A stretch of DNA of 64,000 bases from Alcaligenes faecalis (GTDB lineage: Bacteria > Pseudomonadota > Gammaproteobacteria > Burkholderiales > Burkholderiaceae_B), in contig NZ_CP168006.1 in the NCBI RefSeq assembly GCF_041521385.1, positions 2,724,295 to 2,788,294 on the forward strand, written 5' to 3'. The notes below the pieces were generated by a model, which saw only the letters and a list, made by a program, of their open reading frames with translations, was not told where the DNA came from and ran no database searches. Of this stretch, positions 36,939-44,218 are shown piece after piece (position 1 is the stretch's first letter; every line of letters begins with the position of its first letter). Made by a program: the position numbers and the translations under genes.

Positions 36939-38105
36939 TTAATAGGACTTGGGCAGTCCCAGTACTTTTTCCGCGATATAGCACATGATTAACTGCGGGC
37001 TGACGGGAGCCAGTCGCGGAATAAAGCTTTCGCGCAGATAGCGTTCTACATGGTATTCCTTGGCATACCCCATGCCTCCCAGGGTTTGAATCGCAGTCTG
37101 ACAGGACTGGAAACCGGCTTCGGCGGCCAGGTATTTGGCAGCGTTGGCGTACTCCCCGCAAGGCTTGCCTGCATCATACAAAGCCGCCGCTTTCAACGTG
37201 ACCAGATCGGCGGCCTCCAACTGCATCCAGGCTTGAGCCAGCGGGTGTTGTATGCCTTGGTTCTGTCCGATTGGCCGCCCAAACACGTGTCGTTCTTTGG
37301 CGTAGAGGGTGGCCTTCTCCAGGGCGGCTCTACCCAAGCCTATGGCTTCGGAGGCGATCAAAATCCGCTCAGGGTTGAGCCCGTGCAACAAATAGCCAAA
37401 GCCTTTGCCTTCCTCGCCGATGCGGTCCTCGACAGGGATGCGCAGCCCGTCGATAAACAGCATGTTGGAGTCCACCGCGTTGCGCCCCATCTTGTCGATA
37501 TGACGCACTTCGATAGTGCTGCGATCCAGGTCTGTATAGAACAGCGATAAGCCATCCGTTGGTTTGTTGACCTCTGATAGCGGGGTCGTGCGGGCCAGTA
37601 GCAGGATTTTGTTGGCCACTTGTGCCGTGGAAATCCAGATTTTGCGCCCATGGACCTGATAGTGATCACCCTGCAAAACGGCACGGGTTTCCAGCTTGCT
37701 GGTATCCAGTCCGGAGTTGGGTTCGGTGACGCCAAAGCAGGCTTTGTCCTTGCCTTGAATTAAGGGCGGCAGAAAGCGGGCGCGCTGCTCGTCGTTGCCA
37801 AATACCACGACCGGATTCAGACCAAAAATATTCATATGCACGGCAGAGGCCCCCGAGAACCCGGCGCCTGTACGGGAGATGGTGTGCATCATCAAGGCCG
37901 CTTCCATCATGCCCAAGCCCGCTCCGCCGTATTGTTCTGGCATGGCAATGCCTAACCAGCCACCGTCTGCCAAGGCTTGATGAAAGTCATGGGGGTAGAC
38001 GCCGTCCTGGTCGCGGGCCAGCCAGTATTCGTCATCAAACTGCTGGCAAACGGCCTCAATAGCCTGGACCAAGGCGCGTTGATCTTCGCTTAATTCGATA
38101 TTCAT
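36939..38105 (-). CDS. Acyl-CoA dehydrogenase family protein
   Basis: The 388-residue flavoenzyme has LGIAMPEQYGGAGLGMMEA, the FAD-binding FGVTEPNSGLDTSKLETRA block, GRKIWISTAQVA and the C-terminal GGMGYAKEYHVERYLRES with the glutamate region used for alpha-proton removal. It oxidises an acyl-CoA thioester to the enoyl-CoA. Its ATG overlaps the stop of the CoA-transferase gene (ATGA), so the two act together on a carboxylic acid first activated by CoA transfer. Confidence 0.92.
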   Translation of the reverse strand: MNIELSEDQRALVQAIEAVCQQFDDEYWLARDQDGVYPHDFHQALADGGWLGIAMPEQYGGAGLGMMEAALMMHTISRTGAGFSGASAVHMNIFGLNPVVVFGNDEQRARFLPPLIQGKDKACFGVTEPNSGLDTSKLETRAVLQGDHYQVHGRKIWISTAQVANKILLLARTTPLSEVNKPTDGLSLFYTDLDRSTIEVRHIDKMGRNAVDSNMLFIDGLRIPVEDRIGEEGKGFGYLLHGLNPERILIASEAIGLGRAALEKATLYAKERHVFGRPIGQNQGIQHPLAQAWMQLEAADLVTLKAAALYDAGKPCGEYANAAKYLAAEAGFQSCQTAIQTLGGMGYAKEYHVERYLRESFIPRLAPVSPQLIMCYIAEKVLGLPKSY

Positions 38106-39331
38106 ACAATCTGTTCTCGGGGTGAGGGGGAAACGCTGGCCAGCATGGCTTGTATGTCTTGTTCGCTGTAGCCCAGCTCTGCCAGAACCTGGGCGGTGTG
38201 TTCACCCAGACGGGGTGCATGGCGTCGAATGCTGAGCGGGGTGCGCGAATACTTGCCCAAGGGAGAGGGGGTGCAGATAGACCCCTCGGTCGGGTGATCC
38301 ATATGCTGTAGATGGTTGACCGCTTGTAGATGCTCGTCATCAATTAGTTGTTCGATGGAGTACAAGGGGGCGGCCGGGATGTCGACCTGGCGCAAGGCAT
38401 GGAGCCAATACGCCGTGTCCTTTTGCTTGATTTGCGAGGCCACAAAATCATAGACCTCGCCAATATGCATGGCACGGGCCGAGTGTGAGCTGAAACGCGG
38501 GTCCTGTTGCAGTTCGGGTTGGCCGATCAAGGAAAAAAAGTTGGTCCAATGCTTGTCGTTATAGATCAACAGCACCAGAAAGCCGTCACTGGTTTGATAG
38601 GGCTTGCGCTCTTTGGCCAGCAGACGAGCATAGCCGGTGGAACCTAGTGCTGGCTTAAAAGAATGGCCGCCCAAGTGGTCACCCAATACAAAATGCGCCA
38701 TTGCCTCGAACATGGGGATTTCAATGGCCTGGCCTTGGCCACTTTGGCGAGCCTCAATGGCACCAGCCAGCACTGCTACGGCCACATGCAGACCCACGGT
38801 GCGGTCGCATAATGTCAAAGGCGTGTAGCGGGGAACATCACCGGATTGCTGCTGATAGAGATGCCCCAGCCCTGTCATGCCCTGGATCAGGTCATCGTAG
38901 GCGGGGCGTCCGGCGTAGGGGCCATCTTCCCCGAAACCATAAGCACCGACATACACAATGGCCGGGTTGGCAGCGGCGACGCGCTCGTAATCCAGGCCCA
39001 GACGTGCCATGGCAGCCGGGCGCAGATTGTAGAGCAGCACATCCGATTCCTGGATCAGTTGCAGGCAGGCTTCTTGACCGGCTGGGGTTTTCAAATCCAG
39101 CACCACAGATCGTTTATTGCGGTTCAGGTGCAGAAACAAGGCCCCCATCGCCGTGTTGCGCATTGGGCCGACGGCCCGCATGGTGTCCCCGCTGGGGGAC
39201 TCCACCTTGATCACGTCGGCCCCCAGATCCGCCAGGATCTGGGTGGCAAAGGGCCCCATCACTACCGAGCTCAGATCCAGAATGCGGATACCGCTTAATG
39301 GCCCTACATTGTCCTTCTTGTGTTCTGTCAT
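38102..39331 (-). CDS. CaiB/BaiF-type (family III) CoA transferase
   Basis: The 409-residue protein starts with SGIRILDLSSVVMGPFATQILADLGADVIKVE, the family III signature, followed by RNKRSVVLDLKTPAGQEA and GFGEDGPYAGRPAYDDLIQG with the conserved aspartate that carries the acyl group. It moves CoA between organic acids, probably forming the substrate of the overlapping acyl-CoA dehydrogenase. The start at 39331 was chosen because an earlier one would overlap the binding-protein gene that ends at 39349. Confidence 0.92.
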   Translation of the reverse strand: MTEHKKDNVGPLSGIRILDLSSVVMGPFATQILADLGADVIKVESPSGDTMRAVGPMRNTAMGALFLHLNRNKRSVVLDLKTPAGQEACLQLIQESDVLLYNLRPAAMARLGLDYERVAAANPAIVYVGAYGFGEDGPYAGRPAYDDLIQGMTGLGHLYQQQSGDVPRYTPLTLCDRTVGLHVAVAVLAGAIEARQSGQGQAIEIPMFEAMAHFVLGDHLGGHSFKPALGSTGYARLLAKERKPYQTSDGFLVLLIYNDKHWTNFFSLIGQPELQQDPRFSSHSARAMHIGEVYDFVASQIKQKDTAYWLHALRQVDIPAAPLYSIEQLIDDEHLQAVNHLQHMDHPTEGSICTPSPLGKYSRTPLSIRRHAPRLGEHTAQVLAELGYSEQDIQAMLASVSPSPREQIV

Positions 39332-39348
39332 AGCAGGTGCCTGGGCAA

Positions 39349-40347
39349 CTATTGAGGGCCAAGTTTGGCGTCGGTAATTAATTTGCCCCACAGCGTGTAT
39401 TGCTCTTGAACAAATTGGGCAAACTCTTCAGGTGGGCCGCTGAAGGCATCGAACCCCAATTGGGCCAGTCGTTGGCGCACGGCGTCGTCCTGAATGACTT
39501 CATTAATCGTGCGGTTGAGCAATTGAACTCGTTCCGGGTCCATGCCTGCCGGACCGAAAAACCCATTCCAAGAGGTGATATCAAAGTCGGACAAACCGGC
39601 TTCTTCCATGGCTGGCAGATCCGGTAGCAGGGCGCTGCGCTTGGCCGTGGAGACGGCCAGAGCCTTGATACGGCCGCTATTGATAAAAGGTAGCCCGGAG
39701 GTGACATCGGTGAACATGAAGTCAACCTGTCCGGCCACCAGATCGGTTAATGCTTGAGGTGTACCTTTATAGGGAACGTGCAAGGCCTTCATGCCTGTCT
39801 GGAAATCCAGAGTGCCACCGGCCACGATACCGGTGCTATTGCCCGAGGCGTAGGTAATTTGACCTGGGTTGTCCTTGGCGTACTGCAGCATCTGCTCGAC
39901 TGTGCTGTAAGGCCGTTCTGGATTGGTGACCAGAATAAACGGCAGGTTGCCACCACGAGCAATCGGGGTGAAGTCCTTTACCGGGTCGTAGGGAACGTTC
40001 TTCATTAGCCACGGTGCGGCTGAGTGGGACGTATTGGTGGTGACAAACAAGGTGTAGCCATCGGGGGCGGCACGTTTGACGTAGTTGGCCGCAATGGTGG
40101 CATTGGCACCGGGGCGGTTTTCCACAATGATGGTTTGCCCGACTCGTTTGCCAATCTCTTCTGCAAAAATTCGGCCTACGGCATCGGTGCCGGAACCGGC
40201 CGGAAAGGGCACGATCAGTGTAATGGGGCGATCAGGGTATTGAGCCAAGGCATTGCCGGTTAGCAGCAGCATGGCTGCACTGCCGGCCAGAATAGTCTTG
40301 AGGCGTGCGGGCAGGGATAGCAAACGGTTTTTTTTCTTGAAGGTCAT
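39349..40347 (-). CDS. Bug-family (TTT) tripartite tricarboxylate transporter substrate-binding protein
   Basis: The 332-residue periplasmic protein has a signal peptide (SAAMLLLTGNALA, cleaved about residue 35) and the Bug fold: YPDRPITLIVPFPAGSGTDAVGRIFAEEI, VENRPGANATIAANYVKRA, PDGYTLFVTTNTSHSAAP and YKGTPQALTDLVAGQVDFMF. Such binders are very numerous in Alcaligenaceae and often work without adjacent membrane subunits, as here. It probably binds the carboxylic acid handled by the CoA-transferase. AAGGAG lies 7 bases before the ATG at 40347. Confidence 0.92.
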   Translation of the reverse strand: MTFKKKNRLLSLPARLKTILAGSAAMLLLTGNALAQYPDRPITLIVPFPAGSGTDAVGRIFAEEIGKRVGQTIIVENRPGANATIAANYVKRAAPDGYTLFVTTNTSHSAAPWLMKNVPYDPVKDFTPIARGGNLPFILVTNPERPYSTVEQMLQYAKDNPGQITYASGNSTGIVAGGTLDFQTGMKALHVPYKGTPQALTDLVAGQVDFMFTDVTSGLPFINSGRIKALAVSTAKRSALLPDLPAMEEAGLSDFDITSWNGFFGPAGMDPERVQLLNRTINEVIQDDAVRQRLAQLGFDAFSGPPEEFAQFVQEQYTLWGKLITDAKLGPQ

Positions 40348-40408
40348 GGGTGTCTCCTTGTGGTGGATGGGCTTGGTACGGTGAGCCAAGCTGGCAAACG
40401 CGCCTGGG

Positions 40409-40789
40409 TCAGCGAATGACCCGGTCGGGATGCTCTTCGTAAGGGGGGGAGTAAATCACCAGCAGTCGGGCTGGCTCGTCACTGGTCACGGTAAAGACAT
40501 GCTTTTTGTCGGGGGGCAAGTAACAGCACTCGCCTGCTTTCATTTGGCCGCGTTCGCCATCAACTTCCACATCGGCTGTACCGCTGAGCAGATAGCAGAC
40601 CTGCTCAATACCAGGGTGCGCATGGGGTAGGGCACCCTGATCTTTTTCAATGACGCCCAACAGCACTTCTACATGCTTGGCACCCACATTGGCCTGGCTG
40701 ATCAAACGACGATTAACCGTGCCCGTGTGGTTGGCCGGCGAGTAGGGCAGCACATCGTCCGGGCTAACAATCCAAGATGGTTTTTTCAT
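40409..40789 (-). CDS. Single-domain cupin protein
   Basis: The 126-residue protein is one cupin barrel with motif 1 PHAHPGIEQVCYLLSGTADV and motif 2 GECCYLPPDKKHVFTV; the paired His and Glu can bind a metal. It may be an isomerase or dioxygenase step or a sensor for the pathway. It is the first gene of the minus-strand catabolic unit cupin, TTT binder, CoA transferase, acyl-CoA dehydrogenase, which IclR probably controls. Confidence 0.88.
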   Translation of the reverse strand: MKKPSWIVSPDDVLPYSPANHTGTVNRRLISQANVGAKHVEVLLGVIEKDQGALPHAHPGIEQVCYLLSGTADVEVDGERGQMKAGECCYLPPDKKHVFTVTSDEPARLLVIYSPPYEEHPDRVIR

Positions 40790-40815
40790 GTTTTAATTTC
40801 CTGTGTGAGAAAAAT

Positions 40816-40834
40816 ATTTTACGTATGTGAAAAT
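40816..40834 (-). promoter_or_regulatory. Candidate IclR operator upstream of the cupin gene
   Basis: An AT-rich imperfect palindrome ATTTT...AAAAT spans 19 bases, 27 bases before the cupin start. IclR proteins bind short palindromes at such places, so it is a candidate only. The stretch 40835-41173 up to the AI-2E gene shows no other gene. Confidence 0.3.
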
Positions 40835-41173
40835 TAAAAAAAACTGGGGTTTACCTGTGGGTGCAGTTCAAGCGGATCGGGATGGGGCACGCTAGCGGTA
40901 TCCGCCAGCAGAAGGGCGTAAGATATAAACGCCCTGACCTGCCGAGTTCTGTTGAAATGGCAAGTAACAGGGAGCCTCACCAGAACCCGTGTTCTGAGAG
41001 GCCGCGGTCTAGTGCCCTTCCCCGTTTTGTAGAGTGCTGATTTTCTGGACTTAACAACTTGTCCAGCCTGCGCTTAGAAACGGGTATTCCTTGGGCGATG
41101 ATCATGCTATTGTCAAAAAACTTTCGGGCACCGACCCATGCCCACCCAATAGACACGAGGGTCTCCATCGTTT

Positions 41174-42238
41174 ATGCAACCCGTCTTACCCGCATTTTTA
41201 ATTGCCCGCTGGCTATTACTGCTTTTGCTGGCCGCAGGCGTTTATTTCTTGAAGGGATTTCTGGTCCCCGTTCTGGCTGCGCTGATCATAGGACTGGCCG
41301 GCTGGCCCCTTTATAAACGACTGGTCGTACGCTGCAATGGCCGCCATGCCCTGGCGGCCACACTGGCACTGCTTGTCGTGATCGTGGTGCTGGTGGTGCC
41401 TTTATCACTAGCCCTGTCCTTTGCCATTCAGGAAGCCAGCAGCTTCATCACCTGGGCGCTAGCCGCCAACCGATACGGCACACCCACCCCGGAGTGGATT
41501 AAGGCCATGCCCTTAGTGGGCGAACGCCTGACAGACTATTGGCAGCTTTATCTGGGTGAACCCCACGCGCTGGGCGAACTGGTCGAGATGGTCAGCGGCC
41601 AGCATCTGGGCAATATCTACCGCATGGTCTTGTCCGCGACCGGCAACGTGTTCCACCTGCTGCTGACCGTGCTGTTCATGCTGATCACGCTGTTTTTCAT
41701 CTTCAAGGATGGCGACCGCCTGCTGGTGCAGTTGGACATTGTGGGCGAGCGAATCTTGCCAGGCCGCTGGCAGCGATTCTCCCGTGTCGTGCCGGCTACG
41801 GTTAACTCCACCGTCACCGGGATGGGCTTGATCGCCTTGGGCGAGGGCGTTGTTCTGGGGATTGCTTATTGGATTGCAGGAGTTCCATCACCCGTCCTGC
41901 TGGGGGTGATCACCGGCTTCATGGCGCTGATTCCTGGTGGTGCCCCGCTGTCATTCACCATGGTGTCTTTGTATTTGATAGGCTCTGGTCACCTGGTTGC
42001 AGGCGTCAGCCTATTCCTGTGGGGCGCGATCGAGCTGTTCATCGTTGATAAAACCCTTCGACCACGACTGGTCGGCGGCCCGGTAAAACTGCCATTCCTG
42101 CCAACCTTCTTTGGCTTGGTGGGCGGCGTGCAAACAATGGGCATCGTAGGCTTGTTCATCGGCCCAGTCCTGATGGCCTTGCTGGTCGCTATCTGGCGCG
42201 AATGGATTCGTAACGGACAGGCAGTAGCAGGGGACTAG
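41174..42238 (+). CDS. AI-2E family transporter (PerM/YdiK-like permease)
   Basis: The 354-residue membrane protein has about eight helices and the family pattern: an N-terminal pair of helices (LLLLLLAAGVYFLKGFLVPV), a hydrophilic region, then LTVLFMLITLFFIFKDGDRL, GVPSPVLLGVITGFMALIPGGAPL and KLPFLPTFFGLVGGVQTMGI. Members were named after AI-2 exporter TqsA, but substrates vary, including sodium/proton exchange. No neighbour links it to quorum sensing. It is monocistronic with a clear terminator. Confidence 0.88.
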   Translation: MQPVLPAFLIARWLLLLLLAAGVYFLKGFLVPVLAALIIGLAGWPLYKRLVVRCNGRHALAATLALLVVIVVLVVPLSLALSFAIQEASSFITWALAANRYGTPTPEWIKAMPLVGERLTDYWQLYLGEPHALGELVEMVSGQHLGNIYRMVLSATGNVFHLLLTVLFMLITLFFIFKDGDRLLVQLDIVGERILPGRWQRFSRVVPATVNSTVTGMGLIALGEGVVLGIAYWIAGVPSPVLLGVITGFMALIPGGAPLSFTMVSLYLIGSGHLVAGVSLFLWGAIELFIVDKTLRPRLVGGPVKLPFLPTFFGLVGGVQTMGIVGLFIGPVLMALLVAIWREWIRNGQAVAGD

Positions 42239-42262
42239 CCCCTGTATACAGAGCAAGAAATG

Positions 42263-42297
42263 AACAGGCCAGGGCAATGTACCTGGCCTGTTTTTTA
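42263..42297 (+). terminator. Intrinsic terminator of the AI-2E transporter gene
   Basis: AACAGGCCAGG (42263-42273) pairs with CCTGGCCTGTT (42282-42292) around an 8-base loop, followed by a T run to 42297. Confidence 0.92.
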
Positions 42298-42470
42298 TTT
42301 GAGGTTCTGGCTGGAGTAGGGGCAGCAACGAGCGTGCTTTCTGCCCACCTAAAACGGCCCGCTATTGCTTAAGCAGTTGTGACAAAACAGCCGGAAAAGG
42401 TGGTGTCAGGCAGGTTTTAGACGACAATCTGTTCGGGCCCAGGCTAAATTTAAAAAAATAGCAGCAGCAC

Positions 42471-42501
42471 TTGCCAAAACCCCCAGTAATCTGCGTATAA
42501 T
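42471..42501 (+). promoter_or_regulatory. Promoter of tRNA-Leu
   Basis: TTGCCA (42471-42476) and a perfect TATAAT (42496-42501), 19 bases apart, lie 45 bases before the tRNA. The long spacing is tolerable; the -10 is consensus. No gene is seen in 42298-42470. Confidence 0.7.
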
Positions 42502-42546
42502 ACTAATCTTTCCTTCCAAGCCTGGATTCCCAGGTTGCCATACCTA

Positions 42547-42631
42547 GCCCGGGTGGTGAAATTGGTAGACGCAGGGGACTCAAAATCCCCCGCCGCAAGG
42601 CGTGCCGGTTCGATTCCGGCCCCGGGCACCA
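42547..42631 (+). tRNA. tRNA-Leu (anticodon CAA)
   Basis: The acceptor stem GCCCGGG (42547-42553) pairs with CCCGGGC (42621-42627), followed by discriminator A and an encoded CCA. The anticodon stem GGGGA/TCCCC holds the loop CTCAAAA, giving anticodon CAA for UUG leucine codons. A long variable arm (CGCCGCAAGGCG) and the T-arm GCCGGTTCGATTCCGGC confirm a class II leucine tRNA. It marks the left border of the accessory island: every gene to about 56.5 kb is non-core in style. Confidence 0.97.
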
Positions 42632-42790
42632 CTTAAAAATCCCTAGTGTTCACAAACACTTAGCGCGATTTAAGTCATAGCCCTATGTAGGGCAATCTAA
42701 AAAATTAGCTTATCTGTCTGATTGTCTGGGCGTTCTGTGCTCCAACGATTTGTCGTGTCCGGCTCTACGGCTCTACCCCGTAAGCGGGGG

Positions 42791-43216
42791 ATGGTCATTC
42801 CCTCCAAAATCATGCTGACTGTCATGCTGGGTATCGGCCTCTTTTTCATCGCAATGCTGATGTTTCCGGTGACCACTGATCACCCGATTGCCACCATGCT
42901 TGAGATCCTGATCGTGACGCTCTTTTTGTTGCAGAGAGCATATGCGGCTGGAGCAGCCTTGGCTGGGGGCATCTCTTCGGCTGGCATCACTCTGCGAGAT
43001 GTTGCCCAGGCTGCTGCATCGCCTGTGACTCATGGGCTAAACAGGCAAAGCACGAGGCGAGACCTGCAAAGTGGGCAAATGGTCCCGGCTGGTCGTCTGA
43101 ACCATCTTGCCGCGGGGAACTCGATGCTTAATCCTGCCTACCGTCAGCACGTTATGGAACGGCTACAGAAAACACAATGGGGCCGCCAAGGTGGCACTGC
43201 GAGCAAAGGAGATTAG
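42791..43216 (+). CDS. Small membrane protein at the island border, function unknown
   Basis: The 141-residue product starts MVIPSKIMLTVMLGIGLFF with two hydrophobic segments in the first 60 residues (to LEILIVTLFLLQRAYAAGAA), then a hydrophilic, basic tail. GGGGG immediately precedes the ATG at 42791; an earlier TTG is possible. I do not recognise a family. A two-helix N-terminus with a soluble tail is common in conjugation or phage accessory proteins, but that is only a resemblance. The next gene starts 2 bases after its stop. Confidence 0.6.
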   Translation: MVIPSKIMLTVMLGIGLFFIAMLMFPVTTDHPIATMLEILIVTLFLLQRAYAAGAALAGGISSAGITLRDVAQAAASPVTHGLNRQSTRRDLQSGQMVPAGRLNHLAAGNSMLNPAYRQHVMERLQKTQWGRQGGTASKGD

Positions 43217-43218
43217 CG

Positions 43219-43521
43219 ATGTTTACGATCAATGAGCACCACGCCCTGCTGCGTCTAATGCGGGTGTCGATGGGAGGCGTTCCTGATAGCAAACCCATTG
43301 CTCACTGGCTACAGCAATGGGATCGCATGAATGATCCAGCATCCTTAACTGCGTTGCAGGCTGATCTTGTCTTTAGCCGCGCTAGAGACGTTGAGGAAAT
43401 AACTCTAGCTGCAAATCGCACTGGAGCCAAACCCTCTACTCTCGGTTGCCGTGAGTACGAAAACTTTATGGAGATCATTGCTCGCTCATACCCGTTACCA
43501 AGCCAGGAGTATGAACGCTAA
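43219..43521 (+). CDS. Hypothetical 100-residue protein, coupled to the membrane protein upstream
   Basis: The product starts MFTINEHHALLRLMRVSMGGVP and is soluble and alpha-helical in composition; no motif was recognised. GGAG lies 8 bases before the ATG at 43219, just after the stop of the upstream gene, so the two form an operon. They are the first genes after tRNA-Leu and may belong to the mobile element that used it. Confidence 0.6.
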   Translation: MFTINEHHALLRLMRVSMGGVPDSKPIAHWLQQWDRMNDPASLTALQADLVFSRARDVEEITLAANRTGAKPSTLGCREYENFMEIIARSYPLPSQEYER

Positions 43522-43548
43522 CAGGATTTGAGTCGTGTAGTGCCTGGA

Positions 43549-43567
43549 GCAACCCCCTTCGGGTTGC
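43549..43567. terminator. Hairpin after the two orphan genes
   Basis: GCAACCC and GGGTTGC form a 7-base-pair stem with a CCTTC loop, 27 bases after the stop of the hypothetical gene. No T-tract follows, so it may be a weak terminator. Confidence 0.45.
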
Positions 43568-43617
43568 ATACCGCGTCCGACCTTGCCGGACAGGCTGCGG
43601 GGGTGGAATGGAGACTG

Positions 43618-43635
43618 TTATTTCGTTTATTTCGT
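43618..43635 (+). repeat. Tandem 9-mer TTATTTCGT x2 upstream of the HTH gene
   Basis: Two perfect adjacent copies lie 58-75 bases before the HTH gene start. Downstream are candidate -10 elements TAGAAT (43653-43658) and TATAGT (43668-43673). The copies would overlap or abut the -35, so they are a candidate operator for the HTH protein itself. Confidence 0.55.
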
Positions 43636-43692
43636 TTTTCTCCGTTTCGGCATAGAATGTAACTTTGTATAGTCGAAGCACTAAAATTCAGA

Positions 43693-44160
43693 ATGAATGT
43701 CCCAATGCAGCTCTTCCAGAATCGGCCCGATGTATGGGAGGTTCAGATGGCCATCCACGGGCAGCGTGTTCTTGCTTCCTGTCTTTCGGGGCGGAGCAAG
43801 ACCAGGCGGATTCAGGTCTTCGGTGACGGTGATGGGGTATACGAGATGGAGCTGTCTACCTCGACATTGCGTCTTGTGGAAGAAATATTGCTTGAAATAG
43901 CCAACGGAAGAGCAGTCCGGATCGTGCCTGTGCATGCTGAGCTGACTACGCAGGAAGCTGCTGATCTGCTTAATGTATCGAGGCCTCACATGGTGAAGCT
44001 GCTGGAGGATGGGGAATTGCCATTTCATCGCACTGGCAAGCATCGGCGCATCCGCTTGGATGATCTGATGCGGTTCAAGGAAACAAGAGAGAAGGACAGC
44101 GAAAAGGCCATGGAGGAATTGAGCGATCAGGCCCAGAGGCTGGGGATGAGATGCGAATGA
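43693..44160 (+). CDS. Helix-turn-helix (excisionase/antitoxin-type) DNA-binding protein
   Basis: The 155-residue protein has an HTH_17-type winged helix in its second half: LTTQEAADLLNVSRPHMVKLL then GELPFHRTGKHRRIRLDDLM. That layout, with an N-terminal dimer part and a C-terminal acidic helix (EKDSEKAMEELSDQA), is typical of excisionase-family antitoxins that normally precede a PIN-domain toxin. No PIN gene follows; the next gene is the methyltransferase, 58 bases downstream. It most likely regulates the restriction locus, perhaps through the 9-mer repeats upstream. Confidence 0.8.
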   Translation: MNVPMQLFQNRPDVWEVQMAIHGQRVLASCLSGRSKTRRIQVFGDGDGVYEMELSTSTLRLVEEILLEIANGRAVRIVPVHAELTTQEAADLLNVSRPHMVKLLEDGELPFHRTGKHRRIRLDDLMRFKETREKDSEKAMEELSDQAQRLGMRCE

Positions 44161-44218
44161 CATTTCATATCGCCCAATCTTCGGAGTGTGCACTCAACAA
44201 TGAATGCATGGAAGGTAG

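Noticed and set aside
42471..42631. Second attachment-site copy of the tRNA 3' end elsewhere in the window
   Set aside because: Reading the far border near 56 kb showed no repeat of the T-arm or acceptor sequence; the search was by eye.
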